This document shows, piece by piece, positions 12,164 through 21,377 of a DNA stretch of 64,000 bases; positions within the stretch are counted from its first letter, which is position 1; each line of letters starts with the position of its first letter. The stretch is taken from NCBI RefSeq assembly GCF_019720915.1, contig NZ_JAHKSI010000001.1:1736001-1800000 (forward strand), given 5' to 3'. The stretch comes from Alkalihalobacillus sp. TS-13 (GTDB taxonomy: Bacteria > Bacillota > Bacilli > Bacillales > Fictibacillaceae). The position numbers and the translations under genes were made by a program. The notes below the pieces were generated by a model. It did not search any database and was not told the origin of the DNA. It saw nothing but the letters and a program-made list of their open reading frames with translations.

Positions 12164-13207
12164 TTAATTCGTTTGTGATTGCCGGGCGAGGCTGGTCAAG
12201 AAAAGCTCCAGGGTCAGCGTCTTGTCCCTTTGGCCGGTTTTCATCTCAAAATCAGCATCGGCTGCTTTCATCAATAACGATTTCAGCTCATCCTCCTGAA
12301 AAGAAGCACTTTGTTTTGCAGCAATTTTAACTGCATAAGGGTGTAACGACAGAGTTGATGCAATATTCTTTTCAGTATGTCCTTGTACCCGTAATTGTTT
12401 GACCTGGAGGATGATTCGGAACTGTCTTGATAGCAAAGCCATCAATTTGATCGGTTCTTCATTCTGTTTCAATAGGTCATAGCAAATTCGTAAAGCTGAA
12501 TCAATACGGCGGTTCGCTACGTGCTCGACCATTGTGAACACGTTGCTTTCGAGAGAACGTGAAATCAATTCGTCGACTGTTTGGGGGTCGATCTGCTCCC
12601 CCTCGCCTACATATAGTGCCATCTTTTTGACTTCACTGATGAGTAATGCCAAATTTTCACCCTGAAGTTGGATCAGCCTTTCTGCGGCCTCATTTGAGAT
12701 TGTGACATTAGCTTCTTTTGCTGCATGTTCAATCCAATCCTTTTGCAGCCTGACATTCATTTTATCTGCTACCATCACTTCCGCTTGCTTTTTCAACGTC
12801 TTAACGATCTTTTTCCGTTCATCCAACTTTTCATATGGTGCGACGAAAATGACAATCGCTTGCTCGGATGGATCTTTGAGATAAGATTCCAGTCGCTTCA
12901 AATCATGTTCTACCTTGCTTTTGGTTTTTGCACCTGTCAGAAAGTATGGATTCTGTAGGATGACGACCCGACGTTCACCCATGAATGGAAGGGTTTCTGC
13001 ATCTTCAATCGCAGTATCAATTGACTGCTCTTCCATATCGAAAGCGGATAGGTTGAAATCAGCAGTTTCTTCCTCCAAAACAGCTTGTACAATCATTTTT
13101 TGCGTATATTCCAATATGTATTTTTCTTTTCCGTATAATAAATAAAGTGAAGAGTAGGTTCCATTCTTCAGCTTCTTATTCAAGTCCTTTATAGACAATT
13201 TCATCAC
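12164..13207 (-). CDS. holA: DNA polymerase III subunit delta
   Basis: About 347 aa clamp-loader δ subunit, which opens the β sliding clamp. The N-terminal P-loop-like fold has YLLYGKEKYIL, ETADFNLSAFD and PFMGERRVVILQNPYFL; the C-terminal helical domain has LLKQNEEPIKLMALLSRQFRIILQVK. Corresponds to B. subtilis YqeN. The start is ambiguous between GTG, the next ATG and a TTG (LSIKDLNKK); the GGGGTG just upstream favours the later codons. Confidence 0.93.
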   Translation of the reverse strand: MMKLSIKDLNKKLKNGTYSSLYLLYGKEKYILEYTQKMIVQAVLEEETADFNLSAFDMEEQSIDTAIEDAETLPFMGERRVVILQNPYFLTGAKTKSKVEHDLKRLESYLKDPSEQAIVIFVAPYEKLDERKKIVKTLKKQAEVMVADKMNVRLQKDWIEHAAKEANVTISNEAAERLIQLQGENLALLISEVKKMALYVGEGEQIDPQTVDELISRSLESNVFTMVEHVANRRIDSALRICYDLLKQNEEPIKLMALLSRQFRIILQVKQLRVQGHTEKNIASTLSLHPYAVKIAAKQSASFQEDELKSLLMKAADADFEMKTGQRDKTLTLELFLTSLARQSQTN

Positions 13208-13218
13208 CCCACTATAAT

Positions 13219-13247
13219 ATCTTAAGCATATATGATAAAATTGCCAA
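13219..13247 (-). promoter_or_regulatory. Putative σA promoter of holA
   Basis: Minus strand: TTGGCA (13242-13247), 17 nt, TAAGAT (13219-13224), close to the holA start and implying a very short leader. Confidence 0.45.
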
Positions 13248-13260
13248 GGTACAGGGTAAA

Positions 13261-13347
13261 GGAGGTCCGACCCCTAAAGTCAAACCTCCATTTATATAAA
13301 CGTTAGCGGTCAAGACCCGGGAAGCTTCACCACTAACGATAAAACTC
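13261..13347. other. Two adjacent imperfect hairpins in the 336-bp holA-yqzM gap
   Basis: GGAGGT...ACCTCC (with inner GAC/GTC) at 13261-13289 and CGTTAGCGG...CCACTAACG at about 13301-13339. Neither ends in a clear T-run on either strand. No reading frame is evident. The rest of the gap holds the probable holA promoter and the yqzM leader. Function unknown. Confidence 0.35.
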
Positions 13348-13543
13348 TTCCCCGTAAGCTTATTGTTATGTTATCCTATGCAGGGTGAAAGTATAGGTGT
13401 CAACTCTTAGCAATATGGGCAAGATTTTAGATGTTTGATGAATGACATGAATCGCATAAGTTTCACTTAATCGTAAAAAATAGATATATGGATTTTTTGC
13501 GATAGATACCGTATACTTGAGTTGAAACAGGAGGGTTGCGGAA

Positions 13544-13678
13544 ATGAATGACTTTGAAAAAGATGTACAGGCAAAAACCAATGATGTAGTTGATTCTGGA
13601 CTTGGTTTTCTCTATTCGTTCTTGTTCTTCACCGTCATTTTCTTTACGGCAGTGATCATTAAAGCTGTTGCGCTATAA
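13544..13678 (+). CDS. yqzM: YqzM family small membrane protein
   Basis: 44 aa. It begins MNDFEKDVQAKTNDVVDSGLGF and then has one transmembrane helix (FLFFTVIFFTAVIIKAV). Length and position between holA and comEC, on the opposite strand, match B. subtilis YqzM. An AGGAGG site lies 8 nt upstream of the ATG and an intrinsic terminator follows. The function of the family is not known. Confidence 0.85.
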   Translation: MNDFEKDVQAKTNDVVDSGLGFLYSFLFFTVIFFTAVIIKAVAL

Positions 13679-13721
13679 AGAAACCCGAAATTCGTTGGGT
13701 ACATATACGTTTACGTTTTAG

Positions 13722-13759
13722 AAAAGCGAGGGGGATTTTTTCCTTTCGCTTTTATTATT
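13722..13759 (+). terminator. yqzM terminator
   Basis: AAAAGCGA pairs with TCGCTTTT around a 16-nt region that can pair further, followed by ATTATTTTAG. Confidence 0.65.
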
Positions 13760-13806
13760 TTAGCTTGTTATACTTTATTGTTGATTTTAAGGAATATCTT
13801 TAAACG

Positions 13807-14048
13807 AAATTCACGACACTCCTGCGGGAATAGCGACCCAGGCAAGACCCAACTGTTTTTAAAAGGAGCTTCGACTATATTAATGAACTTCGACTAAATA
13901 CCACCATGTCCTGTGGTGAACGTCGAAGCCAGCAGAAGGAAAGCTTCTAAGAATTATCATCGCAGACACGAAAATGATTTCATTTTTGTGTTGACATCCT
14001 GTGCAAGTCAGGAGGCTTGCGGATCACCCGCGGAAAGGGAGTGAATTT
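13807..14048 (-). repeat. Long dispersed repeat, copy 3 (inverted partner of 9551-9790)
   Basis: About 242 bp between yqzM and comEC. Outer ends AAATTCAC/GTGAATTT form an 8-bp stem. Relative to copy 2 it is inverted and differs at scattered positions only. No coding potential. With copy 2 it brackets yqxA-gpr-rpsT-holA-yqzM (about 4.2 kb). Confidence 0.85.
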
Positions 14049-14091
14049 AGCACAATACTATTGGAAAGACTGTTGATTTCCCTTTATCATC

Positions 14092-16380
14092 TTATGGAGA
14101 AACGGTTTTTATACGTGTTTGATCGGGTGAAATAATTACCATAATTGCACCATGTTCATCCGTGCGAAAAATATCAATATTGTGATTCTCCAATCTTTCG
14201 ATGACTGAGGATGAGGGATGATTATATCGGTTATTTGCGCCTACAGAAATAAAGGAAGCTTTCGGATTTATTCTGTTTATGAATGGTTGTGAGGTAGATG
14301 TATCACTCCCGTGGTGTGCAACCTTCACGTAATCCACCTCCAACGTTGGATAGTCCTTTAAAATCCTCTCCTCAATATTGTGATCGATATCTCCTGTAAA
14401 TAAGAAGGTATTATCATGAATATCCGCATACAAAACCAGCGACCTATTGTTACGGCTCTCACGTGCTTGACCTGGATTCAGGGTCTGGAATGAGGATGAG
14501 CCGATCTTCCACGAAACATTCTCCTCTAACAATTGAATGGGTGTACCAAGCCCTTTTAAAAACGCCAATTCTGAAGCCTCTAAATGATCTGATTTTCCAT
14601 ACACCACCTGCTCTACCCTCACTTCTTCCAACAATCCCTCTGTACCGCCAATATGATCCAAATCTCCATGCGATAGAATCAAGGCATCCACCTTCCGTAT
14701 TCCACGTGCTTTTAAAAAATCTGCAACAATATCCTCTCCTGTATCGAACTCATTGCTTCTTTCCATCCATTTTTCCTGATTGAAATGGATGATCCCACCG
14801 GTGTCAATCACGTATACTGCTTTTCTGAACGGTAATTCAATGACGATTGCATCCCCTTGACCGACATCAAGAAAAGTTACATAGGCATTTGCATTCAATT
14901 TTTGATGAACAAATTGAATACCTATCAGCAACATGATGAAGATAAATGGTAAAAGCAATCGCTTAAAATTTAATTCCCATGACACCAAAAGGTAATAAAA
15001 AGATAACACTATTCCAAAAAGCAGGATCGCATTCGGTCTTCCAAGAGTCATGAGCCCAAGTGGAAGGTTGTCCACCCATTGCATGACAAGATGAAGACAC
15101 TTGAAAATAAAACTTAGAAAAGTACTCGGCAACTCCCACATTGGAAATGGGATCAAAAGGAACATGAAAAAAGTAAGTAAGATACACGGGAGAAGAACGA
15201 TGGTCATGAATGGGATGAAAATCATGTTCAGAGGAAGGGACCAAATAGAAAACTCATAAAAATTCCATAAAACGAGCGGCAAGGAAGCTATTTGCGCGAT
15301 GAAGGACCCGTACATTAGCTGTTTGTATAGGGAGAGATCACGTAAAATCGTTTTGCTTGATAAAATGAGCAAAGCGGTAATTAGGAAGGAGAGCTGAAAA
15401 CCGATGGAATAAATATAAGTTGGTTTAAAGAGCAACAGTCCGAGCAGGATCATACACATTTGATTGAAAGTAGTCATTTTGATTCTCAGCAACAAGATAA
15501 GACACACCACAGCAGCCATCAGCCCTGCCCGTATGACAGATGGGGCTCCTCCAGTCAGTAAGATAATAAAGGGGAGGGATAGTAGTAAGATCCATAGGGC
15601 TGTTTCTTTCACGACACCCGCACGAATGAGAAGAAAATAAATGAGCCCCAGAATCGTTCCCACGTGTAACCCCGAAACCGCTAGCAGATGAATCAACCCG
15701 AGGCTCTGATAACGCTCTTGTAAATCTTCTTCAATTCCGTTCCGATCGCCAAATATCAGGGTGTTCATCATCCCTCGAAGACCTACCGGGAATTCCTCAT
15801 TAATCTTTCCAATACTATCTTGACGAAAACGATGTAAAGCAGTAAGTATCCCTTTCCCTCTTACACACTCTGTTATAGAAAGCTTAGTCGTCTTAAAAAT
15901 CCAATGGATGTTGAAAGTGTTTTTAAGATAAGTACGATAATTGAATCCGTAGAAATTCCGGTTTGCATCCGGTAGTTCCAATGCTCCTGAAAACCTGCAA
16001 ACATCCCCGTAATATAGGCTATTGAGTTCAACCTGTTCTTTTTCTGTTTGGATTTTATGCTTGACGAGAATCTTTTCTTTATTAAGAAGCTTTAAGCGGA
16101 AGGTGATACGATTTCCATCGATATTCGGAGTGGAAATGATTGTACCAGTGATGAATGTTTCATCTGGAGGCAATCGTGTTGCATGGAGATTAGTATAAAA
16201 AGGTGTATAGAGGACGAAAAAGAGATAGATACCTGTCAACACTATACAGGTGAGGAAGGATAACCGTTTCTGATAGAAGTTGATGATGAGGTAACTAATA
16301 AGGAAAGAACCCAGCCACCACCGGGTTGGAGTCGTGAGAATCCCGAGGATGGCTGTTATGGCAATAAAATGAATCTTCAT
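14092..16380 (-). CDS. comEC: DNA internalisation competence protein ComEC/Rec2
   Basis: 762 aa polytopic membrane protein forming the channel for single-stranded DNA uptake during transformation. N-terminal membrane helices and an OB-like domain precede the ComEC/Rec2 core (HLLAVSGLHVGTILGLIYFLL, about residues 235-480). A C-terminal metallo-β-lactamase-like domain from about residue 505 has FLDVGQGDAIVI, LSHGDLDHIGG and KVAHHGSDTSTS, thought to degrade the non-transported strand. Three bases separate it from comEB. Length is close to the B. subtilis protein, so it looks intact. Confidence 0.96.
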   Translation of the reverse strand: MKIHFIAITAILGILTTPTRWWLGSFLISYLIINFYQKRLSFLTCIVLTGIYLFFVLYTPFYTNLHATRLPPDETFITGTIISTPNIDGNRITFRLKLLNKEKILVKHKIQTEKEQVELNSLYYGDVCRFSGALELPDANRNFYGFNYRTYLKNTFNIHWIFKTTKLSITECVRGKGILTALHRFRQDSIGKINEEFPVGLRGMMNTLIFGDRNGIEEDLQERYQSLGLIHLLAVSGLHVGTILGLIYFLLIRAGVVKETALWILLLSLPFIILLTGGAPSVIRAGLMAAVVCLILLLRIKMTTFNQMCMILLGLLLFKPTYIYSIGFQLSFLITALLILSSKTILRDLSLYKQLMYGSFIAQIASLPLVLWNFYEFSIWSLPLNMIFIPFMTIVLLPCILLTFFMFLLIPFPMWELPSTFLSFIFKCLHLVMQWVDNLPLGLMTLGRPNAILLFGIVLSFYYLLVSWELNFKRLLLPFIFIMLLIGIQFVHQKLNANAYVTFLDVGQGDAIVIELPFRKAVYVIDTGGIIHFNQEKWMERSNEFDTGEDIVADFLKARGIRKVDALILSHGDLDHIGGTEGLLEEVRVEQVVYGKSDHLEASELAFLKGLGTPIQLLEENVSWKIGSSSFQTLNPGQARESRNNRSLVLYADIHDNTFLFTGDIDHNIEERILKDYPTLEVDYVKVAHHGSDTSTSQPFINRINPKASFISVGANNRYNHPSSSVIERLENHNIDIFRTDEHGAIMVIISPDQTRIKTVSP

Positions 16381-16383
16381 GTC

Positions 16384-16956
16384 TCAAGAATGTCCATCAC
16401 GTTCGTATAGTAATGCAAACTGTTCATTCAGACGATCCAAAGCTTTCTCGTCATTCAGATGTTTTGAAAGTTGTTCAAGTAATTCTGCAGTGAAATCCCT
16501 TTTGGCATGAGAGGTCAGATCATACTGGTCTTGCAATTCCACAAGTTCTGTTTCGACACCTGATTGTTCGAATAAGTCGATTGCGTACGGATGATTTTTA
16601 TAATCAGCTGCATAGTAAACTTTCTTAATACCGCTTTGGATGATTGCTTTACAACATTGAAGACACGGAAAATGTGTCACATATATCTCAGCACCCTCTG
16701 TCGGTACACCGAACTTGGTGCATTGGAGAAGTGCATTCATTTCAGCGTGAATCGTACGGACACAATGCCCATCAATCACATAACATCCTTCATCCCTGCA
16801 ATGGACACCACCGGAGATTGAACCGTTATAACCTCCTGCTATAATCCGTTTATCTCTTACAATCGTTGCTCCAACAGCTAATCTTTCACATGTACTCCGT
16901 AATGCGAGCAACGAACTTTGTGCCATGAAATATTGGTTCCATGAAATACGACCCAA
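16384..16956 (-). CDS. comEB: ComEB, dCMP deaminase family protein
   Basis: 190 aa zinc-dependent cytidine/deoxycytidylate deaminase fold: HAEMNAL with the zinc-binding His and catalytic Glu, and PCLQCC supplying the zinc cysteines. An extra metal site is suggested by HCRDEGC. The start is TTG with GGGGG 9 nt upstream. It lies in the comEA-comEB-comEC operon; in B. subtilis comEB is not essential for transformation. Confidence 0.94.
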   Translation of the reverse strand: MGRISWNQYFMAQSSLLALRSTCERLAVGATIVRDKRIIAGGYNGSISGGVHCRDEGCYVIDGHCVRTIHAEMNALLQCTKFGVPTEGAEIYVTHFPCLQCCKAIIQSGIKKVYYAADYKNHPYAIDLFEQSGVETELVELQDQYDLTSHAKRDFTAELLEQLSKHLNDEKALDRLNEQFALLYERDGHS

Positions 16957-17017
16957 AATCGAAAGCCCCCTTCCCTTGTTCCTTTAAGTTTATCGATAGA
17001 TTGTCCACTGTGCAATC

Positions 17018-17641
17018 TTATTTCGAAGCTGTAATATATTCTTTCAATTGTTCAAACGTTTTTTGACCTATCCCTGGCACATTCATCAAATCCTCGATCG
17101 ATGCAAATCCCCCATTCTCCTCCCGATAGGAAATGATCGCTCCTGCCTTCGAAGGGCCTATTCCTGGTATTGTTTCTAATTCTGATGATTCTGCATGGTT
17201 GATATCAATCATTCCATCTTCTTTTTCCGTTGAAGCAACAGGAGGAGTTGTTTCTCCAATTGCAGCCACATAGATGACCATTTCATCAACGAGTATTTGT
17301 GCTAGATTGATACTATTTTGGTCAGCATCTTCACTAAATCCACCAGCTAGCTGAACCGCATCATTTACCCGCTGTCCAGATTTCATTTCAAAAATACCTG
17401 GTGCAGGTACAGCCCCTTTAACATCGACGATTAAGCGATTTTCTACTCTCGCTTCTGTCTCCTGATTTTTCACTTGACTCGGTAAAGTTCTCTCCTCTTC
17501 CTTTTTTTCAAATGATGACGGTATTCCTGAGTCATCAGGCCCTGTCGTAACTCCTCGATACATCCAAAAGAAGCCGCCAACAAGTAATATGATCACTAAA
17601 ATCAAAATACGTTCCCGTTTAGAAAAGGAATTCCAATTCAA
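17018..17641 (-). CDS. comEA: Competence DNA receptor ComEA
   Basis: 207 aa membrane-anchored DNA-binding protein that pulls DNA through the wall. It has one N-terminal transmembrane helix (ILILVIILLVGGFFWMY), an SLBB domain (VDVKGAVPAPGIFEMKSGQRV...INLAQIL) and a C-terminal double helix-hairpin-helix (DINHAESSELETIPGIGPSKAGAI, LMNVPGIGQKTFEQL). I place the start at TTG (NWNSFSK) because GAGGTGA lies just upstream; an in-frame ATG at 17665 has a poorer site. Divergent from comER. Confidence 0.92.
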   Translation of the reverse strand: MNWNSFSKRERILILVIILLVGGFFWMYRGVTTGPDDSGIPSSFEKKEEERTLPSQVKNQETEARVENRLIVDVKGAVPAPGIFEMKSGQRVNDAVQLAGGFSEDADQNSINLAQILVDEMVIYVAAIGETTPPVASTEKEDGMIDINHAESSELETIPGIGPSKAGAIISYREENGGFASIEDLMNVPGIGQKTFEQLKEYITASK

Positions 17642-17763
17642 AACAATCACCTCATTTCCATTCATTGATCCTTTAGGTCCTACTGGGGTTTGTTTTTATT
17701 CATAATTGATGTCAGTGGCACATACATTTGAAGATAGAAGACGGTCAAGAGGAGGGTTTATAT

Positions 17764-18591
17764 ATGAAAGTGGGCGTTATAGGGACTGGGAACATGGGGA
17801 CAATATTGATCTCTGCTTTTATGGAATCGTTAGCTGTTAGGCCGTCCGACTTAATGATCATCAATCGAACTGCTCGAAAAGCAGAAGCATTGAAACTACA
17901 ATATCCTGGCCTGAATGTGGGTAAAACGAACAGCGAAGTCGCTTCCTTCGCGGATATACTCTTCATCTGCGTTAAACCACTTGAGTATTATGCATTGATA
18001 GAAAAGATCGCACCATGTTTAACCAATGAAAAGCTGATCGTCTCGATTACTAGTCCGATATCCGTTGAACAATTAGAAGAAGTAAGTCCATGTTCTGTTG
18101 CAAGGGTGATTCCAAGTATCACGAACCGAGCATTTTCCGGGGCATCTTTAGTCACGTATGGAAAACGATGTTCACCTTCCCAAAAGAAAAGATTGAAAAA
18201 TTTGATGAGCAAAATTTCTTCTCCAATTGAAATCGATCAATCGATTACGAGGGTGGCTTCAGATTTATCAAGTTGTGGTCCTGCTTTCTTCAGTTACTTG
18301 CTTCAGGCTTATATCGAAAGTGCTGTCGAAGAGACGGAGATTTCTAAAGAACAAGCAACTCAACTTGTGAGTGAGATGATCGTCGGGATGGGTAAATTGT
18401 TAGAAAAGGAAATTTATACATTGCCTACTTTGCTGCAAAAAGTGTGTGTCAAAGGCGGTGTTACTGGAGAGGCGTTAAAAGTGTTTGATGCGGAACTTGG
18501 TCCTCTTTTCAATAATGTCATCAAGAGAACCCATGCAAAATACGTTGAAGATTGCGAAGCAGTGGAACAACAATTTACAAAGCAATATTAG
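17764..18591 (+). CDS. comER: ComER, pyrroline-5-carboxylate reductase family protein
   Basis: 275 aa with an N-terminal Rossmann motif (VGVIGTGNMG) and the P5C-reductase C-terminal helical domain (LSSCGPAFFSYLLQAYIESAVEE, VKGGVTGEAL). In B. subtilis comER is divergent from comEA; its enzymatic role is unclear, and Bacillus homologues have been linked to sporulation and biofilm. The ATG follows GAGGAGGG by 7 nt; an upstream in-frame reading overlaps the Shine-Dalgarno and is rejected. Confidence 0.9.
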   Translation: MKVGVIGTGNMGTILISAFMESLAVRPSDLMIINRTARKAEALKLQYPGLNVGKTNSEVASFADILFICVKPLEYYALIEKIAPCLTNEKLIVSITSPISVEQLEEVSPCSVARVIPSITNRAFSGASLVTYGKRCSPSQKKRLKNLMSKISSPIEIDQSITRVASDLSSCGPAFFSYLLQAYIESAVEETEISKEQATQLVSEMIVGMGKLLEKEIYTLPTLLQKVCVKGGVTGEALKVFDAELGPLFNNVIKRTHAKYVEDCEAVEQQFTKQY

Positions 18592-18679
18592 GATTAATGT
18601 ATGATTCGACACATATGTCAATTTTCCTTTTTTTACTTTCAAACCTTAGGTATGCGCTATTCCTCGTTGCTGGAATCGT

Positions 18680-18715
18680 ATGACTCGCTTTTCCGACAGA
18701 AGTATCGTGAATTTC
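18680..18715 (-). repeat. Fragment of the dispersed repeat (copy 4)
   Basis: GACTCGCTTTTCCGACAGAAGTATCGTGAATTTC downstream of comER resembles the CGCTTTTCCCGCAGGAGTGTCGTGAATTTC end of the long copies. Only this end is recognisable. Confidence 0.5.
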
Positions 18716-18727
18716 ACTTATCGACAT

Positions 18728-18774
18728 AAAAAAAACGAAAAATGACCTTGTCATGGGTCATTTTTCGTTTTTTT
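18728..18774. terminator. Bidirectional terminator between comER and yqeM
   Basis: AAAAACGAAAAATGACC pairs with GGGTCATTTTTCGTTTTT around a 7-nt loop, with A- and T-runs on both sides. It serves the convergent comER and yqeM transcripts. Confidence 0.9.
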
Positions 18775-18814
18775 AATTACCTGATTTCAATAATCAAAAG
18801 ATAAAATACCTGGT

Positions 18815-19564
18815 CTAGCCCTTTTTTCTTGCTGCAAAAAACAGGCGCTCTGATGTATCATTCGGCGGGTGATCTGTAAAATCCCTTGTAACAGTGAGAA
18901 GTTCAAATCCTGTTTCATCAAGTAATGATTGATATGTTTCTAAGGAATAGGCTCGTTGGTAGTGACTCTCATCATACCTTTTGTATCCATCATTTCCGGT
19001 ATGTACGAAAAAGGATAAATCATGATGGATGCTTCCTTCTTCTTCACCAGGATGACATTCCCAAATATAGCTGATTTCCTCGTCATTCAACGTGAATGTA
19101 TGGTCAGAAAAAACTGTTTCTATCTTGTATAATGTATGCACATCAAATAAGAGCAGACCTTCAACCTTCAATGATTTGGAAATGGATTGGAACGCCGTTT
19201 TCACATCGTTTGGTGTACGAAGATAGTTGAGAGAATCACAAAAGATCAGCGCAACGTCTTGCTCTTTGAAACCATCGAGATCTCTCATATCCTGTTGATA
19301 GAAAGGGATATGCAAACCTTTATGTTCAGTCTTTTCCCTTGCAACAGTCAACATTTCTTCTGATAGATCGATTCCTTGTACACTATAGCCTTTCTCCGAC
19401 AAGCGAATCGATATCTCGCCTGTTCCGCACCCGATATCAAGTAAAGAGGTTGCAGGACCGTTGCAGTATACGTCAATCGCCTTGTTGACGAAACTGACCC
19501 ACATATCGTAAGGTGCATCCTCCATCAACCGATCATATAATCCTGCAAAATGTTGATAGCTCAT
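18815..19564 (-). CDS. yqeM: YqeM, class I SAM-dependent methyltransferase
   Basis: 249 aa. The SAM loop is LLDIGCGTGEIS, then VQGIDLSEEML and YQQDMRDL. Substrate unknown. It is the last gene of the yqeG-yqeM operon, 12 bp after rsfS, as in B. subtilis. Intact by length. Confidence 0.88.
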   Translation of the reverse strand: MSYQHFAGLYDRLMEDAPYDMWVSFVNKAIDVYCNGPATSLLDIGCGTGEISIRLSEKGYSVQGIDLSEEMLTVAREKTEHKGLHIPFYQQDMRDLDGFKEQDVALIFCDSLNYLRTPNDVKTAFQSISKSLKVEGLLLFDVHTLYKIETVFSDHTFTLNDEEISYIWECHPGEEEGSIHHDLSFFVHTGNDGYKRYDESHYQRAYSLETYQSLLDETGFELLTVTRDFTDHPPNDTSERLFFAARKKG

Positions 19565-19576
19565 GATTTCACTCCA

Positions 19577-19930
19577 TTATGTCAGCATAGATTCAATGTT
19601 CAGCGTTGGTGCATCGCCCCATAATTTCTCGAGGTTGTAATACATGCGATCATCCTTATGGAAGATGTGAACGATGACATCACCAAGATCGATGAGGACC
19701 CATCGTGATTGATCCAATCCTTCCAAACGTTTGACAGGGTATCCGTTTTCTTGGGCTCGATCTTTTACTTCACGAGCAATCGCCTCGACTTGTTTTTCAG
19801 AGTTTCCATGGCAAATCATAAAGTAATCCGCCACAAGTGAAATCCCTTGCACGTTCAAAACGACTATGTTTTCAGCCCTCTTATCATCAAGAGCTCGTAC
19901 TGATAATTCAACCAATTCATTTGCTGTCAT
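19577..19930 (-). CDS. rsfS: Ribosome silencing factor RsfS
   Basis: 117 aa. It binds ribosomal protein L14 and prevents 50S-30S joining in starved cells. Conserved blocks: LNVQGISLVADYFMICHG, EGLDQSRWVLIDLGDVIVHIF, YYNLEKLWGDA. Overlaps the end of yqeK by 4 bp (ATGA), so translationally coupled. Confidence 0.95.
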   Translation of the reverse strand: MTANELVELSVRALDDKRAENIVVLNVQGISLVADYFMICHGNSEKQVEAIAREVKDRAQENGYPVKRLEGLDQSRWVLIDLGDVIVHIFHKDDRMYYNLEKLWGDAPTLNIESMLT

Positions 19931-20502
19931 TCCTTTATTCCTCCTTGTTGACGAACGATATCGTTATAAGTGTGTAGTGTTTCAGGGAAAACGAGTTGAT
20001 TTCTCTTCATAAGAAATGTGATGGTATTCATTAGGGACTGCTTCACAGCTTCATTTAAATCCTCTTTGGCTACTTCTCTGACGTCCTCTACCCCAGGAAA
20101 ATGCCTTCCTGGTTCAATATAATCTGCTAGAAAAATTATCTTTTCTAACATAGACATCCTTACTCTGCCGGAAGTATGACTACTGATCGCCAGAAGGATT
20201 TCCTCGTCCTTCATCCCCGCTTCTTTTTCGACTAGATAAGCACCTACCGGAGCGTGCCATAGCTCTGAACCATAACGTAACAGATCTTCACCAAGACCCT
20301 GTTCCAGAATGATCGTTTTCATCTCTTCCTTTGGACGAAATTTAGCATAATCATGGAATATCGCAGCCATCATTGCTTTTTCCGAATCTGCACCGTACCT
20401 CTCAGCTAATTCAACCGCTGTATCCATGACACCGATCGTATGTTGGTATCGGTGCTCCGTGAGTTGTTCTTTCACAATTTTCAGCGCTTCATCCTTCGTC
20501 AT
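19927..20502 (-). CDS. yqeK: YqeK, HD-domain Ap4A hydrolase
   Basis: 191 aa. HD-domain metal ligands are visible in HRYQHTIGV, IFHDYAK and HAPVGAYL. YqeK proteins hydrolyse diadenosine tetraphosphate symmetrically to two ADP (established for Bacillus and Staphylococcus homologues). It overlaps nadD by 14 bp and rsfS by 4 bp, in the conserved nadD-yqeK-rsfS order. Confidence 0.92.
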   Translation of the reverse strand: MTKDEALKIVKEQLTEHRYQHTIGVMDTAVELAERYGADSEKAMMAAIFHDYAKFRPKEEMKTIILEQGLGEDLLRYGSELWHAPVGAYLVEKEAGMKDEEILLAISSHTSGRVRMSMLEKIIFLADYIEPGRHFPGVEDVREVAKEDLNEAVKQSLMNTITFLMKRNQLVFPETLHTYNDIVRQQGGIKE

Positions 20503-21073
20503 ATAACCGATTCACCTCAATGTAATCCTTGACTGCTTCAGTGACATAATACTTTGTGTTTTTCTTTTGTCGGAAACGTTCCCTTAACATTGTAGAAGAA
20601 ATTCCGATCAGCGGGGTTTCAATTGCGATGATGCTATCAAGATAAGGGTTTTTGAACTCATGTCCCGGTCGTTCAATGCCGATGAAGGTAACGATCTCTA
20701 TCAATTCCTCGATCCTTTCCCAGGTATGCAATGCCGCTACACTATCTCCCCCGATGATGAAAAAGAATTCAAAATCAGGATGCCTCATTTTCATCTCTTT
20801 CATCGTATCGACTGTGAAAGACGGACCTTCACGTTCAAACTCGATAAGAGAAAGTTCAAATTCTTCCACTTTCTCAATCATTTTCTCCACCATTTTCACG
20901 CGGGCATTTCCAGACGATACGCCATCAATCTTTTTATGTGGCGGTGATGCGCTGGGCATGAACCATATCTTGTCCAGGTTACATTGCTCAAGCGCCTCCT
21001 GTGCCATGATGAGATGACCGACATGAGGAGGATCGAAGGTACCTCCTAGAATGCCAACTTTTTTCTTTTTCAT
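20489..21073 (-). CDS. nadD: Nicotinate-nucleotide adenylyltransferase
   Basis: 194 aa. It makes deamido-NAD from nicotinate mononucleotide and ATP. The nucleotidyltransferase motifs are GGTFDPPHVGHL and ISSTMLRERF, with FFIIGGDSVAAL between them. Intact length. Fourth from the end of the yqe operon, 4 bp after yqeI. Confidence 0.96.
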   Translation of the reverse strand: MKKKKVGILGGTFDPPHVGHLIMAQEALEQCNLDKIWFMPSASPPHKKIDGVSSGNARVKMVEKMIEKVEEFELSLIEFEREGPSFTVDTMKEMKMRHPDFEFFFIIGGDSVAALHTWERIEELIEIVTFIGIERPGHEFKNPYLDSIIAIETPLIGISSTMLRERFRQKKNTKYYVTEAVKDYIEVNRLYDEG

Positions 21074-21077
21074 TGGA

Positions 21078-21377
21078 TCAAGATGGCAGCTCGATCGTTT
21101 TTTTCTCTTTCGATTCTTTATATAAAACGATAGTATTCCCGATTACCTGTACAAGCTCGGCTCCAGTTTTTTCCGTTAAGGTTTCAGCCACAGTGTCCTT
21201 ATCTTCTTCGCAATTTTGCAGTACACTGACTTTAATCAACTCACGAGCTTCAAGCGCATCATTGATTTGTGAATACATATTTTCATTTGTGCCGCCTTTT
21301 CCAACCTGAAAAATCGGATCCAGGTGATGGGCCTTCGACCGTAAAAACCGCTTTTGTTTTCCTGTTAACATGTTCAT
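21078..21377 (-). CDS. yqeI: YhbY family RNA-binding protein (YqeI)
   Basis: 99 aa single CRS1-YhbY (CRM) domain, a KH-like RNA-binding fold linked to 50S assembly. Motifs: LRSKAHHLDPIFQVGKGGTNE with the conserved loop, and ELIKVSVLQNCEE. Its ATG overlaps the aroE stop by 4 bp. Confidence 0.93.
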   Translation of the reverse strand: MNMLTGKQKRFLRSKAHHLDPIFQVGKGGTNENMYSQINDALEARELIKVSVLQNCEEDKDTVAETLTEKTGAELVQVIGNTIVLYKESKEKKTIELPS

